Shown: positions 6,816-15,811 of the stretch, piece by piece
Position numbering within the stretch: position 1 is the stretch's first letter
How the letters are laid out: every line of letters starts with the position of its first letter
Assembly: GCF_001426375.1 (NCBI RefSeq)
Contig: NZ_LMEO01000008.1
Location: forward strand, 19,683 to 83,682
Reading direction: 5' to 3'
DNA length: 64,000 nt
From: Paenibacillus sp. Root444D2
GTDB lineage: Bacteria; Bacillota; Bacilli; Paenibacillales; NBRC-103111
The notes under the pieces: generated by a model
The model's input: the letters and a program-made list of their open reading frames with translations, nothing else
Told to the model about the DNA's origin: nothing
Databases searched by the model: none
Program-made: the position numbers and the translations under genes

Positions 6816-9419
6816 ATGAAGTCTAGACACAGTAAGTGGTTATCCTTGGTATTTATTTTTATTCTAGCTACTCAATCCTTAGTGACAGGAACCGCTTTTG
6901 CAGCTGATGAGATTTCTAAGCTCGTCCTGAATAAAAACGAACTTGCTTTGCAAGTCGGAGATACAGCCAATCTGACGGCAACCGCTATCTTCGTAAGCGG
7001 CTCTACCGAGAATGCAACCGTCAAAACCGATTGGAATTCCGGTTCGACCGATATTGCCTCCGTCTATGCGGGTGTGGTAACCGCCAAAAAAGAAGGCAAG
7101 GCCGTGATAACTGCCACGTATATGGGTAAGACCGTAATCGTTAACGTCGATGTTAGCAAAAAGGTAAAATCATTAACCAAAGATAAACAGTCCCTGGCTC
7201 TCCGCCTTAATGCGACTGATCAAGTTAAGATTACAGCCTTTTACGACGACGGCACGTCCGAAGATGTAACGAGCAAGGCTGATTACACCGTCGATACGAG
7301 CTCCATTGCGACCGTAACGAATGGTTTAGTGAAGGGACAAAATCCCGGCAGTGCAACGATTACGATTAAATATATGAATCAATCCCTGACATTGCCAGTC
7401 GATGTTGAAATTGTAAGACGTATTGATGCTGTGAAATCCAGTATATCCTTACTGCTTAATGGAACAGAACCAATCGTACTGAACGCTACTTACCCAGATG
7501 GTACAAACGCTGATATCTCCGCTAAAGCAGTATGGACCACTGATAAACCGAACGTTGCTGATGTCATTAATGGTTCCGTTAAAGGTTACGGTGTAGGTAC
7601 AGCTAATTTAACTGCTACATACGGCACTAAATCGACAACGGTTAAAGTTGATGTGGACAGTACGTTGAAACTCACATTAGATCAACCAAATGTCTTAATG
7701 AAGAAAAATGCAATTAAAGATCTGAAATTAGAAGCTACCTACATCGACAGCGCTACACCCGTTAACTTTACAGATCGCGCTGAATGGGCTTCAAGTGATG
7801 AAGATATCGTCCAAGTTACCAAAGGTAAGCTGACTGCCATATCCATTGGTGAAGCGACGATTTATGCCAAATACGGTGATAAAGTAGTTACAGCTAACGT
7901 TGATGTTGAAGTTCCTCGCCGTTTAGTCGTTAGTACCGACCTGCTCTCTATGCAAGTAGGTCAAGTGCTTCCCGCCCTTACTCTGACGGCTACTTATGCC
8001 GATGGTACGAGCGACAATACCATCGCAGATAGCGCGACTTGGAGCGTGGATAACGACTCCGTTGCATTTGTAAGTAAGGGTTTAGTTAAAGCTTATAAAT
8101 CCGGTGAAGCCACGGTAACCGCTAAATACGGCGGCAAGACTACGACAACCAAAGTCGAAGTCGATATCCCTACGACCATCAAAGCAAGTAAAAAAGCTGT
8201 TAATTTACAAAAAGGCGGGTCCGACAAAGTCACGTTAACCGCTTATTTCAAAGATAACAGAGAATTGGATGTTACATCCCTGGCAGAATGGACGACCAGC
8301 TCCAAAGATATCGCCGAAGTACGGGGCGGTGAAATCACAGGGATTTCAACCGGCACTGCAACGATTACAGGGAAATACGGTACACGCACAACTAGTATTC
8401 AAGTATCGGTTGGTGTACTGAAAAGCTTGACGGTCAGTCAAGAAAAGCTAGTTATGAAAAAAGGTGATTCCGTTACTTTAACAGCAGAAGCTATATATAC
8501 CGATGATACCAAGAATAGCAATGCAGCCGCAGATGTCATCTGGACGAGCAGTAATCCCAAAGCAGCCACTGTTGACGGAGGTAAAGTAAAAGCTGTAGCT
8601 TCAGGAGAAACGACTCTGACCGCGCAGCTGGATAGCAAGACAGTTACAATCTCGGTCACAGTCGATATGGCCAGCGATCTATCGGCGAATGTTACCAATT
8701 TAGTTTTTGACTTGAATGAAACAAGATCTATCGTATTGACGGCTACAGATGCTAGCGGCGCAGCACGCACTGTAACTAATGAGGCTGAGTGGAAATCAAG
8801 CAGCACCACCATCGCGTCAGTAACCAAAGGTGTTGTAACATCGGTTTCCCGAGGTAAAGCAACCATAACCGCAACTTATGGCGGTAAAAGTGTATCCATT
8901 CCGGTTGAAATCGGCGTGATTCAGACACTAGTCGCTGATAAATCTTTCATCGTCACCAAAAGCGGCGAGCAAGTACAAGTGAAATTAACCGCTACTTTAG
9001 CGGACGGCACTACCAAAGATGTCACGGAAACAGCAGCATGGAAAGTCATGGCCTATAAACTAGGAACTGTTACGAATGGGCTTTTCACTGCTACTGGTTC
9101 AGGAAAAACAACGATCACCGGGTCCTTCGGCGGCAAAATGGTCGCTATTCCCGTGGAAATCGATTCACTGAAATATTTGAAAACAGATGTCGTCAAAATC
9201 GAGCTGCAAGAAGGCAAAACGGCTCAGATTGAGGCGTTGGCTACCTACACAGACGGGTCCGAAGAAGATGTAACCAAACCTGCACTATGGACATCGTCGA
9301 ATATCATGATTGCTGATGTGAAAGATGGTATCATTCGAGCAACCGGCAAAGGGTCTGCTAGAATTACGGTCACGTATTCCAACATGAGAACGACCGTACA
9401 AGTGACAGTTACGAAGTAA
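6816..9419 (+). CDS. Secreted protein of ten bacterial Ig-like (Big_2) domains
   Basis: An 867-residue exported protein. Residues 1 to about 29 are a signal peptide ending TAFA. The rest is ten tandem domains of about 83-86 residues, each with the pattern L-x-ATYxDGT, a tryptophan in AxWxSS, IAxVxxG, ATITAxYGGK and a closing VDV strand, as in Big_2 immunoglobulin-like folds of surface proteins. No SLH, LPXTG or LysM anchor is seen, so how it stays on the cell, if it does, is unclear. The ATG at 6816 is preferred over 6798 because GGAGGGA lies 9 bases upstream. It could be a cell-surface spacer or adhesin; no catalytic domain is present. A strong terminator follows. Confidence 0.93.
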   Translation: MKSRHSKWLSLVFIFILATQSLVTGTAFAADEISKLVLNKNELALQVGDTANLTATAIFVSGSTENATVKTDWNSGSTDIASVYAGVVTAKKEGKAVITATYMGKTVIVNVDVSKKVKSLTKDKQSLALRLNATDQVKITAFYDDGTSEDVTSKADYTVDTSSIATVTNGLVKGQNPGSATITIKYMNQSLTLPVDVEIVRRIDAVKSSISLLLNGTEPIVLNATYPDGTNADISAKAVWTTDKPNVADVINGSVKGYGVGTANLTATYGTKSTTVKVDVDSTLKLTLDQPNVLMKKNAIKDLKLEATYIDSATPVNFTDRAEWASSDEDIVQVTKGKLTAISIGEATIYAKYGDKVVTANVDVEVPRRLVVSTDLLSMQVGQVLPALTLTATYADGTSDNTIADSATWSVDNDSVAFVSKGLVKAYKSGEATVTAKYGGKTTTTKVEVDIPTTIKASKKAVNLQKGGSDKVTLTAYFKDNRELDVTSLAEWTTSSKDIAEVRGGEITGISTGTATITGKYGTRTTSIQVSVGVLKSLTVSQEKLVMKKGDSVTLTAEAIYTDDTKNSNAAADVIWTSSNPKAATVDGGKVKAVASGETTLTAQLDSKTVTISVTVDMASDLSANVTNLVFDLNETRSIVLTATDASGAARTVTNEAEWKSSSTTIASVTKGVVTSVSRGKATITATYGGKSVSIPVEIGVIQTLVADKSFIVTKSGEQVQVKLTATLADGTTKDVTETAAWKVMAYKLGTVTNGLFTATGSGKTTITGSFGGKMVAIPVEIDSLKYLKTDVVKIELQEGKTAQIEALATYTDGSEEDVTKPALWTSSNIMIADVKDGIIRATGKGSARITVTYSNMRTTVQVTVTK

Positions 9420-9427
9420 TACCAATG

Positions 9428-9464
9428 AAACCGTTGTTTCCCAAATTGGGGAACAGCGGTTTTT
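9428..9464 (+). terminator. Terminator of the Ig-like protein gene
   Basis: A 15-bp stem AAACCGTTGTTTCCC / GGGGAACAGCGGTTT with two wobble pairs and a short loop, followed by TTTTT. Confidence 0.9.
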
Positions 9465-9562
9465 CTCAATTTACAGAAAAAAGCATAAGTTCTTGCTCTT
9501 AGGGGAATATATCCATACTTACACTTACAGTACCAATTCAACAAGTCTTGGAGGTATGGATC

Positions 9563-9952
9563 ATGGTTTCCAGATTTATGAAGCTGGGTCTGATTTCTTT
9601 TTTGTCAATCTCGGCTCTCCTTGGGGCACATCACTATCGTATGCATTCCCCTAACCAGCAAATGATTTCGCAAGTAGATAGTTGGGAAGCCGCCAAACAA
9701 GGCTCACCGACGTTCTTTGACACGAATCCGTTCGGCATGCCTGGCGCGGATGCTAATTTGCGTAAAACGGGCAGCATGAACAGTCATGCGGCTGGATATG
9801 GGCTTACACCGCCTACTTCGATGAAGGCTTTAAAGGTCCATACCCAGGCAGCAAACGGAGCGCACGACAAAGCTTCGCCTTGGTGGAATTACCTAGGACT
9901 GCTTGGTTTAATCGGACTGCTTGGACTCGGCAAACGTTCCCGGACTTCTTAA
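9563..9952 (+). CDS. Small exported protein with WGxxG-like C-terminus
   Basis: A 129-residue protein with an N-terminal hydrophobic signal-anchor (FMKLGLISFLSISALLGA), a low-complexity polar middle, and a C-terminal WWNYLGLLGLIGLLGLGKRSR segment. A tryptophan followed by periodic glycines in a hydrophobic helix and a basic tail is the layout of the WGxxGxxG-CTERM class of Gram-positive proteins, thought by analogy to be a sorting or membrane-retention signal. The ATG at 9563 is chosen because TTGGAGGT lies 7 bases upstream; the upstream TTG at 9548 is part of that ribosome site. It has its own terminator. Function is unknown. Confidence 0.8.
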   Translation: MVSRFMKLGLISFLSISALLGAHHYRMHSPNQQMISQVDSWEAAKQGSPTFFDTNPFGMPGADANLRKTGSMNSHAAGYGLTPPTSMKALKVHTQAANGAHDKASPWWNYLGLLGLIGLLGLGKRSRTS

Positions 9953-9980
9953 TGTGACATGTGAAGGTTGGTTAAAGAGA

Positions 9981-10014
9981 GGCCTTGTTCCCGGTTTAGG
10001 GGAAGGCTTTTTTC
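9981..10014 (+). terminator. Terminator of the WGxxG protein gene
   Basis: GCCTT...TCCC pairs with GGGG-AAGGC across a six-base loop with a two-base bulge, followed by seven T with little interruption. Confidence 0.75.
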
Positions 10015-10032
10015 TGTTTCGCTAAATTGTTT

Positions 10033-10066
10033 ATGGACATTTGTTTATATCATAGACACATGTTTT
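10033..10066 (+). promoter_or_regulatory. Direct-repeat operator candidate before psuK
   Basis: ATGGACATTTGTTT at 10033-10046 and ATAGACACATGTTT at 10052-10065 match at 11 of 14 positions, with a 19-bp period. This could be the site of the helix-turn-helix that PsuK carries at its N-terminus. It is only a candidate. Confidence 0.4.
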
Positions 10067-10113
10067 CAATTGCGTTAAACTAAAGGCAGTTATTCGTTTG
10101 AAAGGAGCTTTTC

Positions 10114-11214
10114 ATGGATCGTGAACAGCAAATTTTAGCACTAATACGTCAAAATCCATTCATCTCCCAAATTGAAATAGCCAGTGCCATAGGCATTTCC
10201 CGATCTGCTGTTGCCGGCTATATCGCTGCGTTGACCAAGAAAGGTACGATCCGAGGCCGAGCCTATGTCACATCTGATGAGCAAACCGTCATGTGTATCG
10301 GCGGCGCGAACCTAGACAGTAAAGCTACCAGCAAGCAGGCCATTCGACTGGCCTCCTCGAATCCGGTAACGGTCACCGAGTCCTGCGGCGGTGTGGCTCG
10401 CAATATCGCGGATACACTAGCTGGTTTATCCTGCCGGACTGCCCTCGTAACCGTTGTCGGTGACGATAAGGCTGGTCAGTGGGTGCTTGATGAAACACGA
10501 AAGCGCGGTGTCGACGTCAGCCAAACGATTGTCCTACAGGGCGAGAAAACGGGGACTTACACGGCGCTGCTTGATGCCACGGGCGAGATGTTTTTGGCTT
10601 TTGCCAACATGGAAATTTACGATAAATGTACACCTCAGCTTTTGATGGACAAATGGTCCCATATTGCGGCTTCCCAGCTGATCATTGCCGATACGAATTT
10701 GCCTGCGGATACGCTCCAAGAATTAATTAAGCGCTGTAAAGAAGAAGGCATCACGCTATTCATCGACCCCGTCTCTTCCGAAAAAGCGAAAAAGCTCCCG
10801 CAGGAGCTTCATGGTATTACAGCGATCTTCCCTAACCTGGAAGAAGCTCGATTACTTGCTGGTCCCTCGGTAGAAACCGATCAAGATTACGCCAAGCTGG
10901 CTAGAGCTATTCAGGCACGGGGTGTGAAACACGTAATCATTACACTTGGCAGCGCGGGTGTCATGTATGCTGGCGAGGAAGGCGAGCGGTTCTTCCCTCC
11001 TATTCCTACCCATGTCGTGGAAGTAACCGGCGCAGGCGATGCTCTCGTCGCTGGTATCGCTTATGGTGTGATGCATCAACATACCTTTATGGACGCATGC
11101 TCCTATGGGCTCGCTGCCGCACATATTACGCTTCAAACCAATCAATCTGTAGCAAGTGAGCTAACCGAAGAGCGACTTCTACAAACCATACAATCGATAA
11201 CTAAAGGAGACTGA
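10114..11214 (+). CDS. psuK: Pseudouridine kinase with N-terminal HTH
   Basis: A 366-residue PfkB-family sugar kinase. Residues about 1-55 are a winged helix-turn-helix ([22 protein letters not shown]) and the rest is a ribokinase-like fold with the ATP/anion-hole motif [11 protein letters not shown] near residue 310. It is expected to phosphorylate pseudouridine to pseudouridine 5'-phosphate in the cytoplasm. The following gene, 7 bp downstream, encodes the matching glycosidase, which fixes the assignment within a family that also acts on other nucleosides. Fusion of a DNA-binding domain to the kinase suggests self-regulation. AAAGGAG lies 7 bases before the start. Confidence 0.9.
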   Translation: MDREQQILALIRQNPFISQIEIASAIGISRSAVAGYIAALTKKGTIRGRAYVTSDEQTVMCIGGANLDSKATSKQAIRLASSNPVTVTESCGGVARNIADTLAGLSCRTALVTVVGDDKAGQWVLDETRKRGVDVSQTIVLQGEKTGTYTALLDATGEMFLAFANMEIYDKCTPQLLMDKWSHIAASQLIIADTNLPADTLQELIKRCKEEGITLFIDPVSSEKAKKLPQELHGITAIFPNLEEARLLAGPSVETDQDYAKLARAIQARGVKHVIITLGSAGVMYAGEEGERFFPPIPTHVVEVTGAGDALVAGIAYGVMHQHTFMDACSYGLAAAHITLQTNQSVASELTEERLLQTIQSITKGD

Positions 11215-11221
11215 ACCTATT

Positions 11222-12133
11222 ATGAACACATCCTACCTGACATTTACCGACGAAGTGAAAGATGCTCTGGCGAACAATAAGCCAATCGTAGCCTTGGAAA
11301 CAACGATCATCTCCCACGGGATGCCTTATCCGCAGAACATTGAAATGGCCAAAAAAGTGGAACAAATCATCCGCGATAACGGCGCTGTTCCAGCAACGAT
11401 TGGCATTATGGATGGCAAAATCAAAATCGGCTTGAACGAGCAGGAGCTTGAGGCTTTCGCGACAACAGCTAATGTAGAAAAAGTTAGCCGTCGTGACTTC
11501 CCTTACATCCTATCGTCCGGCAAAATCGGCGCAACGACTGTTGCGGCAACGATGATCGGCGCTGCGCTTGCCGGCATCGAAGTGTTCGCTACCGGCGGTA
11601 TCGGCGGTGTTCACCGCGAAGGTGAAGTGACAATGGACGTCTCCGCTGACTTGACGGAGTTGGCTCAAACGAACGTCGCTGTCGTCTGCGCAGGCGTGAA
11701 GTCGATCCTCGATATTGGCCGCACTCTCGAGTATTTGGAAACCCACGGCGTACCCGTGGTTGGTTTCAAAACGAGCGAGTTCCCATCCTTCTACGCCCGC
11801 GAAAGCGGCTACGGCGTTGACTTCCGCCTCGATGAGGCAGCCGAGGTTGCGGCCATGCTCCGCACCAAGTGGGAGCTGGGCCTTGCCGGCGGCGCCATCA
11901 TTGCCAATCCGGTCCCTGCGGAATCCGCAATGGACCATAACGAGATCGAAGGCGTCATCCAGCAAGCGCTGGCTGAGGCCAAAGATCAAAACGTGACCGG
12001 CAAGAAGGTCACGCCTTTCCTGCTAGCGCGCATCAAACAGCTGACCGAAGGCCGCAGCTTGGAGACGAACATCGCGCTCGTTTACCACAACGCGCAAACG
12101 GCCGCGCAGGTTGCGGTTGCGCTTAAGAAATAA
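11222..12133 (+). CDS. psuG: Pseudouridine-5'-phosphate glycosidase
   Basis: A 303-residue enzyme of the PsuG/YeiN family, which cleaves pseudouridine 5'-phosphate to uracil and ribose 5-phosphate. The family signature [16 protein letters not shown] is at residues about 24-40, and [13 protein letters not shown] and the KTSEFPSFY stretch are also intact. Length is normal. It forms a two-gene operon with psuK, together completing catabolism of pseudouridine from RNA turnover. Its terminator, at 12162-12203, also serves the convergent nitroreductase gene. Confidence 0.95.
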   Translation: MNTSYLTFTDEVKDALANNKPIVALETTIISHGMPYPQNIEMAKKVEQIIRDNGAVPATIGIMDGKIKIGLNEQELEAFATTANVEKVSRRDFPYILSSGKIGATTVAATMIGAALAGIEVFATGGIGGVHREGEVTMDVSADLTELAQTNVAVVCAGVKSILDIGRTLEYLETHGVPVVGFKTSEFPSFYARESGYGVDFRLDEAAEVAAMLRTKWELGLAGGAIIANPVPAESAMDHNEIEGVIQQALAEAKDQNVTGKKVTPFLLARIKQLTEGRSLETNIALVYHNAQTAAQVAVALKK

Positions 12134-12203
12134 GTTATGACGCTCTTGTTGTCATAACAGAAAAAGACTATTTTTCACAGTTAAACGTGAAAAATAGTCT
12201 TTT
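12134..12203. terminator. Double hairpin, bidirectional terminator
   Basis: GTTATGAC (12134-12141) pairs with GTCATAAC (12151-12158). A second, perfect 17-bp stem AAAAGACTATTTTTCAC / GTGAAAAATAGTCTTTT occupies 12162-12203, with T runs in both directions between the convergent psuG and nitroreductase genes. Confidence 0.9.
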
Positions 12204-12216
12204 CTTATATTTGGGG

Positions 12217-12792
12217 CTACTCGCTAACCCAAACCGTCTTCTGCTCGAACGGCACCCGCTGCGCCTTAGGAGGAGCCATGTCTGGATAGCCGATGTAGAT
12301 GAATCCGACCAGCTCCTCTTTTCCCGCTAAACTGAACGCTTCACGCATCTTCGGATGATAGGTAGGTGCACCCGACCGCCATACTGCTCCTAGGCCTAGT
12401 GCGTGCGCTGTAAGCAGCATATTCTGAACTGCGGCATGTGCTGCCGCATATTCCTCGATCTCCGGAACTACAGGCTTCACTGAGGGTGTTACGGCCACGG
12501 CAATAACGACAGGCGCTCGGAACGCTTTCTTCTCCTGAGCGCTTTTCAGCTTGGATAACTCCTCCTCAGAGAGCATTGGATCCGCTTCAGCAGCGGCAAC
12601 CTCAGCGTAGCCTCGACCAAGCAATCCTCTGCCTTCTCCAGTCATGACCCAGAACCTCCATGGCTCTGTGTGACAATGGTTAGGCGCCCAAGTCCCCGCT
12701 TCAAGGATTTGTTCGATTAGCGGCTTGTCTACAGGATCCTGTTTAACCTTGCCGATACTGCGGCGATGGCGAATCGCTTCTTTTATTTCCAT
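12217..12792 (-). CDS. Nitroreductase-family protein (YdjA-like)
   Basis: A 191-residue FMN-dependent oxidoreductase of the small nitroreductase type. RHRRSIGKV near the N-terminus is the flavin phosphate-binding arginine cluster, NHCHTEPWRFWVM is a conserved core strand, and GLGAVWRSGA contributes to the other flavin face. Substrate is unknown; members reduce nitro compounds or quinones with NAD(P)H. The ATG at 12792 is chosen because GAGGAG lies 8 bases upstream; a GTG at 12801 would have no spacing to that site. It is monocistronic. Confidence 0.88.
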   Translation of the reverse strand: MEIKEAIRHRRSIGKVKQDPVDKPLIEQILEAGTWAPNHCHTEPWRFWVMTGEGRGLLGRGYAEVAAAEADPMLSEEELSKLKSAQEKKAFRAPVVIAVAVTPSVKPVVPEIEEYAAAHAAVQNMLLTAHALGLGAVWRSGAPTYHPKMREAFSLAGKEELVGFIYIGYPDMAPPKAQRVPFEQKTVWVSE

Positions 12793-12923
12793 GAACCCCA
12801 CTCCTCTCCCTTTTGCTTATTCTCTCTCTATTGTTGCACGACCCAAGCTCCCACTGCAAACCTACATCGGAAGCATCGTCCTAGTAGCTATGAGCTTTTC
12901 CTTGCAGCTTAATGAATCATGCT

Positions 12924-14153
12924 TTATGCTTTCACTGCTGTTTGCGGCAGCTCAATATCGTGCAAATTCAGCTTTTTATCTGTCGGAAGGAAGGCTGCCA
13001 ATAACCCAATTAACGGTAAAAAGGCACAGAGCTTAATAACAAAGGTGATGCTTGTTGCATCAGCCAGCGTTCCCAGCACAGCTGATCCGATCCCGCCTAA
13101 ACCAAAGGCCAATCCGAAGAACAATCCAGAAACTGTACCCACCTTGCCTGGCAGCAGCTCTTGTGCATAAACGACAATGACGGAAAAGCCGGATAACAAA
13201 ATAAACCCGATACACGCACAAAGAACACCTGCCCAGAACAAATTGGCATATGGCAGAAGCAGCGAGAACGGCGCAGTGCCTAGAATAGAGAACCAGATCA
13301 TATTACGTCTCCCAAAACGATCCGCTAAAGGTCCACCCATGAAAGTACCTACAGCTCCGGCAGCAAGCAGGGTGAAAATGAAAAGCTGCGCTCTTTCGAC
13401 CGAAAGCTGGTCATGTTCGATCAAATAAAAGGCATAGAACCCTGTCATACTGGCCACATAAACAAACTTAGAAAATAGCAGCATGATTAGAATAAATATC
13501 GCATACGCAACCATTTTTCGAGGGAGCTTCTTTCGGATACCCCCGGTTTTGTTGGCTGTGGATGGACGGCTTCCCGCCTTTCGATACCATTTGGCCACGA
13601 AAAACTGAACAACGATCGCCGCCGCAGCGACAAATGAAAACCAGATGATACCGAATTGACCAAACGGTACAAAAATTAGGGCTGTAAAGACAGGAGCCAA
13701 AGCCTGCCCGATGTTACCGCCTGTTTGGAAGATCGACTGCGCCAGTCCTCTGCGAGGCCCAGCAGCCAAATAGGCCACACGCGACGCTTCCGGATGAAGG
13801 ACAGAAGAGCCCAGACCAACCAGAATGACGGCTAATATAACCTGCACGAACGATGACGCCACAGCCAAGACAATCACTCCCATAAGGGAGAAAAACACAC
13901 CTGCGGGAAGCAGAAATGGCTTCGGCTTCGCGTCTGTGTACAGACCAATTAAGGGTTGAAACATCGAGGCCGTCACATTCAACGTGAAGGCTATCCACCC
14001 GATTTGTGTAAAGCTGAGCTGCAATGAATCATGTAGAATCGGGAAAACCGCAGGGATAACGGATTGAATCGCATCATTCAACAAATGGACCAAGCTTATT
14101 GAAAATAAAATAGCATAAACGGTACTATTACGGGCATTGTTTGATACGGACAT
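12924..14153 (-). CDS. MFS exporter, fosmidomycin-resistance (Fsr/YfnC) type
   Basis: A 409-residue inner-membrane transporter with about 12 hydrophobic segments. HLLNDAIQSVIPAVFPIL at the start of helix 1 and the second-half repeat GPLADRFGRRN are typical of the Fsr family of major facilitator exporters. It probably expels a small toxic compound by proton antiport. The GntR/FadR-type regulator gene lies 58 bp upstream on the same strand and may control it. No clear terminator is seen downstream. Confidence 0.88.
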   Translation of the reverse strand: MSVSNNARNSTVYAILFSISLVHLLNDAIQSVIPAVFPILHDSLQLSFTQIGWIAFTLNVTASMFQPLIGLYTDAKPKPFLLPAGVFFSLMGVIVLAVASSFVQVILAVILVGLGSSVLHPEASRVAYLAAGPRRGLAQSIFQTGGNIGQALAPVFTALIFVPFGQFGIIWFSFVAAAAIVVQFFVAKWYRKAGSRPSTANKTGGIRKKLPRKMVAYAIFILIMLLFSKFVYVASMTGFYAFYLIEHDQLSVERAQLFIFTLLAAGAVGTFMGGPLADRFGRRNMIWFSILGTAPFSLLLPYANLFWAGVLCACIGFILLSGFSVIVVYAQELLPGKVGTVSGLFFGLAFGLGGIGSAVLGTLADATSITFVIKLCAFLPLIGLLAAFLPTDKKLNLHDIELPQTAVKA

Positions 14154-14211
14154 GTGATCTCAAACCCCTTTCATCATATCATCTGATGTTTAAAATTAGA
14201 GGAGAATAAAG

Positions 14212-14919
14212 CTACTCCTGGTTAACATACTTTTTAAGCTGGCTGACCGTATCATCTAGATTTTGCTTGGTCCAGTATTCGGCAGCCGATACATCCTTGT
14301 CTTTAATCGCCTGATACATATTTTCATGCTGGAGATTGTGGGAATCATGTGGACTCTCGACACTCACCAATTTGTATGACGTTTCGAGGAGAACGGTTGA
14401 GAAAGTCCGGTACAGGTCGATGGCAACGCTGTTCTTGCTGGCGATAGCTATGGACAGATGGAACTTTACATCAGAGTTCAGATAGGTGCTCGTATCGCCT
14501 TTCTCCAGCGCTTCCGACCGTTGATCCAGTGCGCTGCGCATCTGCTCAAGATCATGATCATCGCGGCGCTCCGCGGCTAATCGGGCGATTTCCAGCTCGA
14601 GCATCCTTCTTACCTCATAGACCTCCAGAATCTCGGCTCTGCGAAGCCTATGATCAAGCGGTTCCTGCATACCGGTGTTAGCCGTCAAAAAAGTGCCGAA
14701 GCCCTGCTTCTTTTCGAGCAGACCCGCATGAACAAGCACTCTGACCGCTTCACGGATCGTCGAACGTCCGACACCGAATTGCTGCATCAGCTCGGGTTCC
14801 GTTGGAATCTTGTCGCCCGGCTTCATTTCGCCTTCCGATATTTTCTTTTGCAATTGATTAACAACATCGTCAACCAATTTAGGGCGATTTAGCGGCTGGA
14901 ATGACATCTTGGAATTCAT
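14212..14919 (-). CDS. GntR-family (FadR/FCD) regulator
   Basis: A 235-residue regulator. Residues about 10-75 are the GntR winged helix (GDKIPTEPELMQQFGVGRSTIREAVRVL), and residues about 85-225 are the all-helical FCD ligand domain (EVYEVRRMLELEIARLAAERR, then a metal-binding histidine candidate in FHLSIAIAS). Such proteins usually bind organic acids or sugars acids. The ATG at 14919 is chosen because AGGAG lies 8 bases upstream; longer readings have no ribosome site. It precedes the MFS exporter on the same strand, its most likely target. Confidence 0.9.
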   Translation of the reverse strand: MNSKMSFQPLNRPKLVDDVVNQLQKKISEGEMKPGDKIPTEPELMQQFGVGRSTIREAVRVLVHAGLLEKKQGFGTFLTANTGMQEPLDHRLRRAEILEVYEVRRMLELEIARLAAERRDDHDLEQMRSALDQRSEALEKGDTSTYLNSDVKFHLSIAIASKNSVAIDLYRTFSTVLLETSYKLVSVESPHDSHNLQHENMYQAIKDKDVSAAEYWTKQNLDDTVSQLKKYVNQE

Positions 14920-15238
14920 CAGATCATCTCCTGTTTGTTGAGTATAGCATAGGTGAGCTTGGATTTTCATCCTATTTTTTACAATGGGGCTCCGTACAAA
15001 GATCACGGTTGCCTCCTTCCTTATATGAGTGCCTTAAATCGACTGAAAACACGGCTTATGTTGCTCTTGTGCGAGAGTATTGTAAAGGTTGCTGCGTAGA
15101 AGGTTGCGCCCAAGGCATATAGTCATTTTGAAGCAAGCTACCCCCATTGCGTATGTGCTTACTCATCCATTCTAATGTTGTATTTTATGCAACATTATGC
15201 AAGAAAATCGGCCTTTTCCACGCAACTGTTGCAAAAAA

Positions 15239-15360
15239 TACAACAATTCCAGCCAAAAGTAACTCTATTGCCTCTAAATCGGATAAATTGTTGTACGACA
15301 TACAACAATCCTTAACTTGCCCAGAAGAAATGAAGCAAATTGTTGTACATTGTACAACTT
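15239..15360 (+). repeat. Dispersed TTGTTGTAC element, copy B
   Basis: The copy is collinear with 121-242 over its full length, with scattered substitutions. It keeps the central ATTGTTGTA/TACAACAAT dyad and the terminal GTTGTACATTGTACAAC-type end. Extra related arms lie just upstream at 15176-15234. Confidence 0.85.
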
Positions 15361-15489
15361 GTCTTCGAAATAAAAATTCGGAAGCCCCTTTTTCACCTAT
15401 ATGTATGAGACATATGTGTCTTTTTAGCGTGTGAAAACCATCGAAGTTACCTTTAGTGTTTTGGGTGTTCCTTATGCGCATTGCACATC

Positions 15490-15665
15490 ATCCAAGCTTC
15501 TTCATTTATCATTCTCATTTTTCATTTTCATCTATCATTCTCAGTCTTCATTTCATTATCATTTTCATCTATCATTCTAATTTTATTTATCATTCTTATT
15601 TATCATTCTCATTCTTCAATCTCACTTATCATTCTCATTCTTCAATCGACTTATCATTCTCACTC
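15490..15665 (+). repeat. TTATCATTCTCATT pyrimidine-rich degenerate tandem tract
   Basis: A strongly strand-asymmetric tract built of short units such as TTATCATTCTCA and TTCAATCTCA, repeated more than ten times. Frames within it stay open only because the unit lacks stop codons, so translation is unlikely. Confidence 0.85.
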
Positions 15666-15811
15666 CAATCAACCAAACCCCCTTAGCACTCCCCTGCTGA
15701 GCCAAGAATTTGACAATGACGTACTCCATCATGCAAGGTATAGTTATAGCAACAGAAGATGAACGATAGTTTGCTAGATTCATAATTATATAATTAACCT
15801 TAGGAGGTACT

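Larger units (their letters stand above)
14920..15811. other. Long intergenic region with two repeat types
   Basis: No gene is supported across nearly 900 bp between divergent genes. 15176-15234 holds extra inverted TTGTTGTA/TGCAACA arms and 15239-15360 a full TTGTTGTAC element. 15490-15665 is a pyrimidine-rich tract of TTATCATTCTCATT-like units. The S-layer-homology gene has the ribosome site TTAGGAGGT just before 15812. A TTGACA at 15710 has no -10 at normal spacing. Confidence 0.7.

Noticed and set aside
15147..15762. Open frames in the repeat and pyrimidine-rich tract
   Set aside because: They are open only because the repeat unit lacks stop codons; products are His/Ser/Phe-rich low complexity.
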